NCBI GenBank assembly: GCA_036389135.1
Contig: DASVQP010000068.1
Coordinates: 1-64,000 of the forward strand
Source of the DNA: Longimicrobium sp.
Lineage (GTDB): Bacteria > Gemmatimonadota > Gemmatimonadetes > Longimicrobiales > Longimicrobiaceae
Direction: 5' to 3'
Length of the DNA stretch: 64,000 nucleotides
Positions 1-6,643 of this stretch are shown here, in pieces; position 1 is the stretch's first letter; the number at the start of each line of letters is the position of its first letter. Position numbers and translations under genes: made by a program. The notes beneath the pieces were generated by a model. The model was not told where the DNA came from and did not search any database. It worked only from the letters and a program-made list of their open reading frames with translations.

Positions 1-370
1 GCGGCATGTACCTGCGTCTCTGACCCAAACGGAGCGGAATCATACCCGCGGATCGGGTTCGAATTGCGTAGCAACCGCTCCGTACGACGTTTTCCACGGC
101 TACCCGATACCCGCTTTTCCGCTGTTTCCGGATGGAAACTAACTAGATATAGATAGTAGTTGTAGCAGCCTAAACTCGCTCACCCGCGCTGTTCTGGTAA
201 ACGCCCAGGAGAGGCGAGTCTGTGTTCCACGCCGGGCGGCTGGATACTGGGCTGGTGGGAACGATAGATGCACGAAACCGCCCCTCCCGCTCAACTCATA
301 GAGAGGTGGGTAAGATGCGCACGTTACCCCTCCTGTAGGGTTAAAATAGTTTCGTCTGCGCCGGAGAGGC

Positions 371-482
371 GCGCGGTGCGGCGCTGGAAGACGTCACGGG
401 GTCAAGGGGCGGTGCTGGGTGGCGACGACGAGAGTGCCTCCGTAAGGGCGGCCGAGGGTCTCGCCGACTGTGTCGTGGGCGC
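371..482 (-). pseudogene. Fragment of MBL-fold hydrolase gene (C-terminal part)
   Basis: On the minus strand this stretch reads as the C-terminal part of an MBL-fold hydrolase (AHDTVGETLGRPYGGT, then VVATQHRPL). It matches nucleotides 15617-15728 of the intact hydrolase gene at 15588-16406. At least two single-base deletions break the frame just after the HRPL residues, and nothing of the N-terminal metal-binding part is present. It is therefore a decayed partial duplicate, not a gene. The rest of 1-600 shows no convincing coding sequence. Confidence 0.8.
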
Positions 483-508
483 GGCCGGACCGTTAGCCGT
501 CTCGGAAA

Positions 509-574
509 GGTAGCCGAGTGGCGGCACCGTCGGGCTGTATTCGCACTATGAATACACCCCAGCGCTCGGCTACC
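509..574. repeat. Imperfect inverted repeat downstream of the amphi-Trp gene
   Basis: GGTAGCCGAG (509-518) is complementary to CTCGGCTACC (565-574), and GTATTC/GAATAC (537-555) forms an inner stem. It lies just past the 3' end of the minus-strand gene at 602-820. It could be that gene's terminator or a strongly diverged attC. The outer boxes do not match GTTAGGC/GCCTAAC, so it is not called an attC here. Confidence 0.5.
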
Positions 575-601
575 GGTGGAGGCCTGGTCTTCCCCAACCG
601 G

Positions 602-820
602 CTACTTACGAGACCAGATCACCTGGAACTCGAGCTCCTCGTCCTCGCCTTCGCGCTCATGTTCGATGTTGAACGTGGCATCCGCGGGAATGCGCAGCCG
701 CTCGCCTGCAACCTGGATCGTGAACGCTCCTTCCTTCTCAATGGCGTCCGCGAGACGGCGGAGCTTCTCGGCGAACTGCTTCCGCGAGTACGTGCGTGTC
801 AGATCACGATCAGGACGCAT
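602..820 (-). CDS. Amphi-Trp domain protein
   Basis: This 72-residue protein has the layout of the amphi-Trp domain family. A helical N-terminal half (FAEKLRRLADAIEKEG) is followed by a beta-rich half with the family-like stretch FTIQVAGERLRIPADA, an acidic segment, and a closing FQVIWSRK carrying a Trp. The length is normal for the family, whose molecular role is not established. It reads on the minus strand like most neighbours and lies upstream (higher coordinates) of no other gene until the attC-like site at 853-952. It is probably the cargo of an integron cassette whose own attC is lost or unrecognisable. Confidence 0.75.
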   Translation of the reverse strand: MRPDRDLTRTYSRKQFAEKLRRLADAIEKEGAFTIQVAGERLRIPADATFNIEHEREGEDEELEFQVIWSRK

Positions 821-852
821 GCTGAAGTCTCATGGTAAGAGGGTCAGGAGAG

Positions 853-952
853 GCCTAACGACAAAAGGGTCGGGGGTGCGGGGCCGGTGCGCAAGCCTTT
901 CGTCACGCGAAAACATGGACGGCCCCGCATCCCCTGCAGCCGACTGGTAGGC
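853..952 (-). other. attC site 1 (integron recombination site)
   Basis: Read on the minus strand it has an R''-like box GCCTACC (946-952, one mismatch to GCCTAAC), inner arms around GCAGGGGATGCGGGGCC and GGCCCCGCACCCCC, and an R' box GTTAGGC (853-859). The arms pair except for an extra base in the higher-coordinate arm, as expected for extrahelical bases of an attC. It closes the cassette carrying the ParB-like gene at 982-1371. Confidence 0.75.
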
Positions 953-981
953 GGCGGGAAATCCCGAGATCGACGAGAGCG

Positions 982-1371
982 TTACCGGCTGTAGTCGTAT
1001 GGAAGCTCTGCCGCACCCACGCCAACGAAGTCGGGCTCCGGATCCGCGGTAAGCTGCACGGCCGAAATACTTCTCCTGCCCTCTAGGTAAGCCTTCGCGA
1101 CGCGATGCATCCCATCCATCACGCGCCCGTCCGCACCCAGGATGATCGGATACTTGAGATCAGCCTCGGCGATCAGCCGAGCATGGTCCGCGACGGCCCG
1201 ACAGGTGGCTTCGTCCGCCCCACCTCCGAACCAGAAGGGCTCATCGAGCTCACGAATCGCTCCGAGCGGCACCTCCACCCGCGGAGAATCGGTGGTCAGC
1301 TCGATGAGCCGATCGACGTCCCACGCGAGAAGACCCAGAGGAGAGGGACGCAGATGATATTGTTTCCGCAT
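982..1371 (-). CDS. ParB/Srx-fold-like small protein (integron cassette gene)
   Basis: This 129-residue protein contains AWDVDRLIEL, VPLGAIRELDEPFWF, a central helix TCRAVADHARLIAEAD, and the diagnostic YPIILGADGRVMDGMHRV. The last is the ParB/sulfiredoxin-type signature (a D/E-GxHR-like motif) found in short proteins often labelled ParB-like. No HTH or C-terminal dimerisation domain is present, so it is not a plasmid or chromosome partition ParB. The ATG at 1369-1371 follows a GGCCAC-type leader. It lies between attC-like sites at 853-952 and 1390-1451, which fits a single-gene cassette. The biochemical role is unknown. Confidence 0.75.
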   Translation of the reverse strand: MRKQYHLRPSPLGLLAWDVDRLIELTTDSPRVEVPLGAIRELDEPFWFGGGADEATCRAVADHARLIAEADLKYPIILGADGRVMDGMHRVAKAYLEGRRSISAVQLTADPEPDFVGVGAAELPYDYSR

Positions 1372-1389
1372 GGTGGCTTCAGGGCAGAG

Positions 1390-1451
1390 ACCTGACGACA
1401 CAAGGGGCAGGGGCCAGGGGCCCGGTGTCCGCCGCAACGCCCTGGTTCGGC
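1390..1451 (-). other. attC site 2 (degenerate or mosaic)
   Basis: On the minus strand it starts GCCGAAC (1445-1451) followed by CAGGGCGTTGCGGCGG, very like the start of site 7 (14507-14598). It ends CCCCTTGTGTC plus GTCAGGT (1390-1396), like the end of sites 4-6. The inner arms pair poorly. It looks like a hybrid of the two attC types or a site in decay. Its position, exactly between two minus-strand cassette-like genes, supports the call. Confidence 0.5.
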
Positions 1452-1492
1452 GGCGGGTTGTGGGGGCGCATGTACGAACGGACGACACCGGA

Positions 1493-1960
1493 TCAACCGT
1501 TCGCCGGCACCCACTCCACATCGATCCGGTATTCAACGGCACGCGGTGACGGGAGCGACTCCGCTCCAGACAGGTCGCCCGCACGCGGGAGCTCCGCTTC
1601 GGGCACCCGCCACCACGCAGCAAGGTACACTCCCTCGCTTACGGGAACCTCCAACTCCAACTGGCCAAACGCCACCCGCGCGCGATCTGCGCCCGCGGGC
1701 GCATCGTTCCAGAGGACCAGGGTGCCGACTCGATCGTCTCCAGGCACTGCCGTCCAGCCCGGACAGTTGCCGGAGCCGCCTTCCTCCCACCCGTCTTCGC
1801 CCCGATGGCAGTTCACACCATACAGATATCGTTGCCCCTGCGACCCAGTATCCAGGAGCACATAGGCGTCAGTGTCATGGGCGGCCCAAGCTACGACGCG
1901 CACGGAGCCTGGTGGGAACCCCGCGAGCACCGCATCCACAGGCGTCGTGTATGAGGTCAT
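1493..1960 (-). CDS. Hypothetical protein, probable integron cassette gene
   Basis: A 155-residue soluble protein beginning MTSYTTPVDAVLAG. The frame stays open further upstream, but that extension overlaps the fumC remnant and has no matching protein character, so the ATG at 1958-1960 is preferred. It has no signal peptide or membrane segment. It is rich in beta-type patterns and Trp (WAAHDTDAYVLLDTG, LAAWWRVPEAELP). I do not recognise the family. An attC-like site lies about 40 bp past its stop, as expected for a cassette gene. Confidence 0.6.
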   Translation of the reverse strand: MTSYTTPVDAVLAGFPPGSVRVVAWAAHDTDAYVLLDTGSQGQRYLYGVNCHRGEDGWEEGGSGNCPGWTAVPGDDRVGTLVLWNDAPAGADRARVAFGQLELEVPVSEGVYLAAWWRVPEAELPRAGDLSGAESLPSPRAVEYRIDVEWVPANG

Positions 1961-2069
1961 GAGCAAGAACGTGAGGATACGCACTCGAAAATTCCGAGCT
2001 ACCGACGACTCGACGAACGTGTGCCACGACGGAAGCTGGAAGCAGATCGTTCGACGGCGCCGTCCAGCA

Positions 2070-2255
2070 GCCCCATTTCGGCATTGGCCTGCGCTGCGGC
2101 CTTCTTGATCGTGCCCATCGCGTGGATGAAGCGGCGCGGGAAGCGGATCCCGCTGATGGGGAAGTTCTCCACCGCGCGCTGGGTCTGCGCGGCGTACAGC
2201 GCGTCGGCGGGCACGCGCATCTCGCCGAGCGAATCCTCTCGATGCGGAAGCTGGC
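2070..2255 (-). pseudogene. fumC: N-terminal fragment of class II fumarase (fumC)
   Basis: The minus strand reads FRIER, then [36 protein letters not shown] and [15 protein letters not shown]. This is the N-terminus of fumarase/aspartase-superfamily enzymes, with the family's [17 protein letters not shown]-type start. A one-base deletion near 2240 splits the first two pieces into different frames, and similarity ends near 2070 after about 60 residues. The catalytic region (about residues 130-330 in the family) is absent. The remainder of 1961-2503 has no gene; it holds GC-rich palindromes just before the gene at 2504. Confidence 0.85.
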
Positions 2256-2503
2256 GGCGGGGGGCTGCTCACCGCGTCCTCAGGTCTGGAACTGCTTTTC
2301 AGTCAGTGGAACGCGGGAAAATGGCGACGCGAGGGGCAGGGCGAAAGTGCGGCGGACCCGGACGAGATGCCCCGCACGTGGATGGTTGAGAGGGGTCGGC
2401 AACGGGGTTGAGAGCTCACCGCTAGCTTCCGAATCGATTCTGGCCGGCATGCCGGTCCCGCCCGGCGGACGGACTCCGCCGCCCCTGTGCCCGAGGTGAT
2501 TTC

Positions 2504-3163
2504 ATGTCCACTCCCATCCAGAGCTGGCCCGTCCTTGACGCGCACCAGTTGCGCATGGTCGCCGAGTTCGCCTCCAGCCGGCGGAGGGTAGGCGGAGACC
2601 CCCTCTACGCGGTGACGGACCCGGAGTCCGGGGTGGCGGGGGCGGAGAACACGCTGTACTTCGTGTCGAGCCTGACCGAAGGCCAGGTGCCCCGGTTCGA
2701 GATCGACACCCGTGAGGTGGAGATGCGGCCGAAGGTGACGAAGGTGACGTTCGCGGTCGAGGGAGAGACCCTGACGGACAACCTGGCGGACGCGTACGAC
2801 GCCGTGTTCTGGAGCGAGGCCGCGGTCGAGAAGTTCGTCCTCCCCTACTACGCGTCGAAGTCGCTCTGGGAGGCCGCGGCCGTACTCGACAAGCTGTCGA
2901 TGTACTGGTACGGACAGATTCCGCCCGACACGGACATGGGCGAGGGCTTCCCGTCGCCCGTGCAATTCCTGGTCGACCCGCCGTTCGCCATCGCGCACAC
3001 GCCCGACTCGGACTACACGTCCCTCGAATCCGACCTCCACCTGCTGTTCACGGAGGGAGCCGTGGTGCGGGCCCACCGGCTCTCGGACCTTCCGGACCTG
3101 CCGGCAAGCGCCGGAAGAGCGGGTCGCGGGCAGCGAACGCCCGCTGCGACGGGCGCCGCGTGA
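2504..3163 (+). CDS. Hypothetical protein
   Basis: A 219-residue soluble, acidic protein starting MSTPIQSWPVLDAHQL. It has no signal peptide, membrane helix or motif I recognise. The last 38 codons overlap the 3' end of the opposite-strand regulator gene (3048-5798), a tail-to-tail overlap of 116 bp. The low-complexity end (RAGRGQRTPAATG) suggests the functional protein ends near residue 200 and simply reads on into the neighbour. A GAGGTGATTTC leader supplies a plausible ribosome site before the ATG. It is convergent with the regulator and upstream of nothing, so the context gives no function. Confidence 0.65.
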   Translation: MSTPIQSWPVLDAHQLRMVAEFASSRRRVGGDPLYAVTDPESGVAGAENTLYFVSSLTEGQVPRFEIDTREVEMRPKVTKVTFAVEGETLTDNLADAYDAVFWSEAAVEKFVLPYYASKSLWEAAAVLDKLSMYWYGQIPPDTDMGEGFPSPVQFLVDPPFAIAHTPDSDYTSLESDLHLLFTEGAVVRAHRLSDLPDLPASAGRAGRGQRTPAATGAA

Positions 3164-5798
3164 AGCTCCACTCCAGCAGAGCGCGGGCGGTCTCCGGCTG
3201 CCCCAGGAGCAGGTAGACGTACGCCTCGTCGTAGGCGAGCGAGAGCCGCAGCTCGGCATCTCCGCTCGCCGCGGCACGCGCCCGGGCAAGCATCGCCCGG
3301 GCGCTGTCCGTCTGCCCCGCCCGCGCCATCACCGCGGCCGCGACGGCCAGCCGGAAGACCGGGGCGTACGCGCGCCCCGCCCGCCGCGCCCGCTCGGGCG
3401 GGTCCAGCCGTTTGAGCTCCGCCAGGAGCCGGGTCGCGGCCGCGGGGTCCGCCGGCCGCGACGGATCGGCGCGCATCAGGGTCAGGCGGCACTCCACGAA
3501 CCGCGGATCGCCGGGGAACCGCTCCGCGCCACGGTCGCAGAGCGCGCGCGCCTCGCGGTAGTCTGCGGCGTACAGCGCGGCGAAGTAGAGGCGCGACAGG
3601 ATGGCGTTGGCCTCGGCAAGGTAGGCGTCTTCCTGCAGCGCCCGCCGCGCCATCGCCGCCGATTCGGCGGTGCGCCCCCGGTACCGCAGCACCTGGCTGA
3701 GCTTGTTCCAGGCGCTCGCCAGCCCCGGCTCCGCGGCCACGGCGGCGCGCAGGTCGCGCTCGGCCGCGTCTACCCGCGCGGCCTGCCCGGTGCTGTCCAC
3801 CCCGCCGACCGCCTGGGTGAAGAAGACGGTGCCGCGCAGCTCCAGCGCGAGCGGGTTACCCGGCTGGCGGGCGAGCGCCCGCTCCGCGAAGGCCAGCGCG
3901 GTGTCGGCGCCCGCGGCCGGGTCGTGCAGCAGGGGCCCGCGCTGGAGCGCGATCCATCCCCGCAGCACCGTCGGCCGTGCCCAGGCGCGGTCCGCACGCT
4001 CGGCGCGCGCCAGGCGCGCATCGGCATCGCGGAGCGCGCCCAGCGCGGCGGCCTCGTCGGGCGCATCGTCGCCCGCCAGCATCCGCGCCGCGTCGTCGCG
4101 CGCCTGCTCGGCTTCGACCACGTCACGCCATGCCACGTCGCTGTGCGTTTCGGCACGCGTGCGGCGCAGCTGGATCTCGCGCCCCAGCCGGCGCCGCAGA
4201 AAGCCGGAGACCGAGTCGGCAAGGGCGTCTTCGAGCTCGAAGATGCCGGTCATCGCGTGCACCAGGGTGCGGCTCTCCAGGTGCGCCCGGGTGTTGGCGT
4301 CCACCAGCTGCACCGTCACCCGCACGCTGTCGCCCGAGCGCTGCACGCTTCCCTCCACCAGGCTCCCCGCCTTCAGGTCCGCCACCATCGAGTCGAAGCG
4401 CACGGGATGGTCGCGGTACGGCTTCACCCCGTTTCGCGAGATCACCTCCAGCGCCTGCACCTGGCTGAGGGTGTGGATCAGCGACTCGGTGAGGCCGTTG
4501 GCCAGGTACCCCAGCTCCCCGCCCTTGCTGTAGTCGTCGAGGTAGAGGACGGCGACCCGGCGGGGATCGTAGCCGGGGGGCGCCTGTGCCGCGGCTGCCG
4601 AAGGCGGCGGTTCGCCACGGGGCGGGAGAACGCTTGCCGCCGCACCCAGCAGCACTCCCAGCGCCGCCGCCGCCACCGGCTGCGCGGCCATGCGCCTCCA
4701 TCCGCGCCGGCCCCGCCGCGTGCCCGTTGCCGGCGCGACGACCAGAGGCGTGCCAGGCGGCGGAAGCGCGTCCGGCCAAGGCGCGGCGCGGTCGCCTACG
4801 GCCGGTGGAAGAGCGACGCCGACGGACGGGAGCGTGTCTCCGTTCGCCAGCGTCGTTGAATGCAGCTCCGGCTGCGTCGCCCGGCCGACCAGCTCCTCCA
4901 CGGTGTCGATCGTGACGCGTTCCTCGACAGCGTCACCCGCCGAATCCCCCGTCCGCATCCCGTCGACCGCTTGCAACGGCACCGGGGCGCCCGCCCCGGT
5001 CTCGTCCTCCGGTGGCGGGGCCGCGGCCGCGGGCAGATCCGGAGCCGCCATACGAGGGGCGGCACGGTCGGAAGTGGGTACGCGGACGGGTTCCGTACGC
5101 AGCCGCTCGACCAGCTCCTCGAAGTCCTCTTCCGGCTCCACCCCCAGCTCGTCGCGCAGGAAGGCGACGTGCTTCTCCGCGAACCAGAGCGCCGCCGCCC
5201 GCTCCCCCGACGCGTCGAGCGACAGCATCAGCCGCATGGCCACGCGCGAGTTGTAGGGGTCGAGCGCCACCAGCCGCCGCCACCACCCCGCGGCCTCGGC
5301 GGGGCGCCCCTCGCCGTCGCGGGCGGAGGCGAGGCACTCCAGCGCGCGCGTGTGGAGGCGGGCCAGCCGGTCGCGCTCCCCCTCGGCCCAGCGCTCGAAC
5401 TCGGGCGCGTCGGCCACGGCGAACCCGTCCAGAAAGGGCCCGCGGTAGAGCGCCGCCGCCCGCTCCACGTCGCCCGCCTCGATCTCGCTCTCGAACGCCT
5501 CCACGTCGCTCTGGAGGATCTCACCGTTCAGCCCCACCTCGTCGCCCGACGAGACGAAGGCGTTCTCCCCCAGCTCCTTCCGCAGCACGTACAGCGACTC
5601 GGAAAGGAGGTGGCGCGCGGCGGCTGTGCGGTGCTCCGGCCAGAGGAGGCCGATGATGCGCTCCCGCCCCACCGTCCGCCCCCGCGCCGCCGCCAGGATG
5701 GCCAGCAGCGCGACCCGCCGGGTGTGCGCGGCCTTGCCGGTGACCGGGCCGTTTCGGCCCTGAAACGCCGCGCCGCCAAGGAGGTTGAGAGTGAACAT
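3048..5798 (-). CDS. BTAD-domain transcriptional regulator with TolB/FlgO-like and TPR regions
   Basis: A 916-residue protein. Residues 1-95 form an OmpR/SARP-type winged helix (FTLNLLGGAAFQG, then RRVALLAILAAARG and LLWPEHRTAAARHLLSES). Residues about 96-240 form a bacterial transcriptional activation domain (DVEAFESEIEAGD, FLDGFAVADAPEFERWAE). A Pro-rich linker follows, then one membrane helix near 372-392 (PVAAAALGVLLGAAASVL). A TolB/FlgO-like domain occupies about 413-545 (VAVLYLDDYSKGGELGYLA), with TPR-like helices to the end. It reads divergently from the two genes at 6093 and 6644 across a 294 bp gap, so it probably regulates them. Its DNA-binding domain would act from the inner membrane, as in other one-component regulators of this kind. 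Confidence 0.85.
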   Translation of the reverse strand: MFTLNLLGGAAFQGRNGPVTGKAAHTRRVALLAILAAARGRTVGRERIIGLLWPEHRTAAARHLLSESLYVLRKELGENAFVSSGDEVGLNGEILQSDVEAFESEIEAGDVERAAALYRGPFLDGFAVADAPEFERWAEGERDRLARLHTRALECLASARDGEGRPAEAAGWWRRLVALDPYNSRVAMRLMLSLDASGERAAALWFAEKHVAFLRDELGVEPEEDFEELVERLRTEPVRVPTSDRAAPRMAAPDLPAAAAPPPEDETGAGAPVPLQAVDGMRTGDSAGDAVEERVTIDTVEELVGRATQPELHSTTLANGDTLPSVGVALPPAVGDRAAPWPDALPPPGTPLVVAPATGTRRGRRGWRRMAAQPVAAAALGVLLGAAASVLPPRGEPPPSAAAAQAPPGYDPRRVAVLYLDDYSKGGELGYLANGLTESLIHTLSQVQALEVISRNGVKPYRDHPVRFDSMVADLKAGSLVEGSVQRSGDSVRVTVQLVDANTRAHLESRTLVHAMTGIFELEDALADSVSGFLRRRLGREIQLRRTRAETHSDVAWRDVVEAEQARDDAARMLAGDDAPDEAAALGALRDADARLARAERADRAWARPTVLRGWIALQRGPLLHDPAAGADTALAFAERALARQPGNPLALELRGTVFFTQAVGGVDSTGQAARVDAAERDLRAAVAAEPGLASAWNKLSQVLRYRGRTAESAAMARRALQEDAYLAEANAILSRLYFAALYAADYREARALCDRGAERFPGDPRFVECRLTLMRADPSRPADPAAATRLLAELKRLDPPERARRAGRAYAPVFRLAVAAAVMARAGQTDSARAMLARARAAASGDAELRLSLAYDEAYVYLLLGQPETARALLEWSFTRRPSQRAFAARDPLFRRLPAGPEGPRAGGPAPRLPP

Positions 5799-6092
5799 AT
5801 GAAGGGGTGGATACCGGGGATCACATTGATGGGACAGGAGATTGAGAGGTGGGGACCATAGTTAACCGCGCAACCGAGCCGGGCGCAACCCGCCCGCTTC
5901 GGGACGCATGGAGAGCAGCACCGCGCGGCCGCCGGACCGCCGCTCTCCGCCCCGCGGCCCCACTCAGGGGCCCTTGTCTCCAGCGCAGGGCCGGAAACGC
6001 CGGCCGAGCTTCGCGATCCAGGGTTCGTCACGCAAACGGCCGCACCGTGACGAAACGTTCAATGAGTGCGGCCACGACAATGGAGAACAACC

Positions 6093-6455
6093 ATGTGTGC
6101 AGATGCCCAGAACTCGAGCAGCAACGCGCCGGTGCCGGACTTCGAGGCGGTGGGGTTCGGCGACGCCGAGGCCAACGACCTGACGCAGGCGCATGCCGCC
6201 CTGGGTGACGTCAAGGCCCTGTCGCTCCAGGTGTGCGTGAGCGCGACCTATGACCCCGGCACGAAACAGATCTGCTTCACCATTCCCATCTACGGCCAGA
6301 AGTGCGTCACGTCGCCGATCGGGATTCCGGTGGGCGGGGCGATCAAGGCCTGCGCCCAGACCTGCGGGAGCCCGCTCCCGCACGGCGTCCGGGTGTCCTT
6401 CTACCTGAACAAAGATCCGGCCCCTTTTTACACCAAGGTGTTCGGCCGCTGCTGA
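6093..6455 (+). CDS. Small cysteine-containing hypothetical protein
   Basis: A 120-residue protein. The ATG at 6093 follows GGAG at 6082-6085, so it is preferred to the upstream in-frame ATG at 6066. The N-terminal third is polar (DAQNSSSNAPVPDFEA), with no signal peptide. The C-terminal part is hydrophobic and cysteine-bearing (LQVCVSATYDPGTKQICF, then GQKCV, KACAQTCG, VFGRC), suggesting a small disulfide-bonded or metal-binding beta fold. It lies 188 bp before the larger gene at 6644 on the same strand and is divergent from the BTAD regulator. I do not recognise the family. The short N-terminus without a classical signal could be the leader of a modified peptide or a small exported protein, but nothing proves this. 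Confidence 0.6.
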   Translation: MCADAQNSSSNAPVPDFEAVGFGDAEANDLTQAHAALGDVKALSLQVCVSATYDPGTKQICFTIPIYGQKCVTSPIGIPVGGAIKACAQTCGSPLPHGVRVSFYLNKDPAPFYTKVFGRC

Positions 6456-6643
6456 GACGCCGCCGAGGGGGGAGACGCGGGTGGCCCGGCCGCCGCGTCT
6501 CCCGCCGGCAGAAGCCGCACCCCGACCCGAGCCATGTCCACGAGAGCCCGGGGCCCGCCCCGTCCGCGGCTCGACGCCCTGCGACAACCGACGGAGAGTG
6601 CGCCCGCACTTTTCATCATCCATCCATGCACGAAGGAGCCACA

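Noticed and set aside
52-85. GGTTCGAATTGCG as the T-arm of a tRNA
   Set aside because: Only the T-loop-like motif is present. No acceptor stem, anticodon or D-arm can be folded around it. No tRNA or rRNA gene was recognised in the window.
509-574. Hairpin after the amphi-Trp gene as an eighth attC
   Set aside because: Outer boxes read GGTAGCC/GGCTACC, not GTTAGGC/GCCTAAC, and the arms lack the AATCG spacer. It is kept as an inverted repeat only.
6302-6643. Upstream extension of the 717-residue protein
   Set aside because: The frame is open, but it overlaps the gene at 6093-6455 and is Arg/Pro/Gly-rich. A clear AAGGAG site stands before the ATG at 6644.
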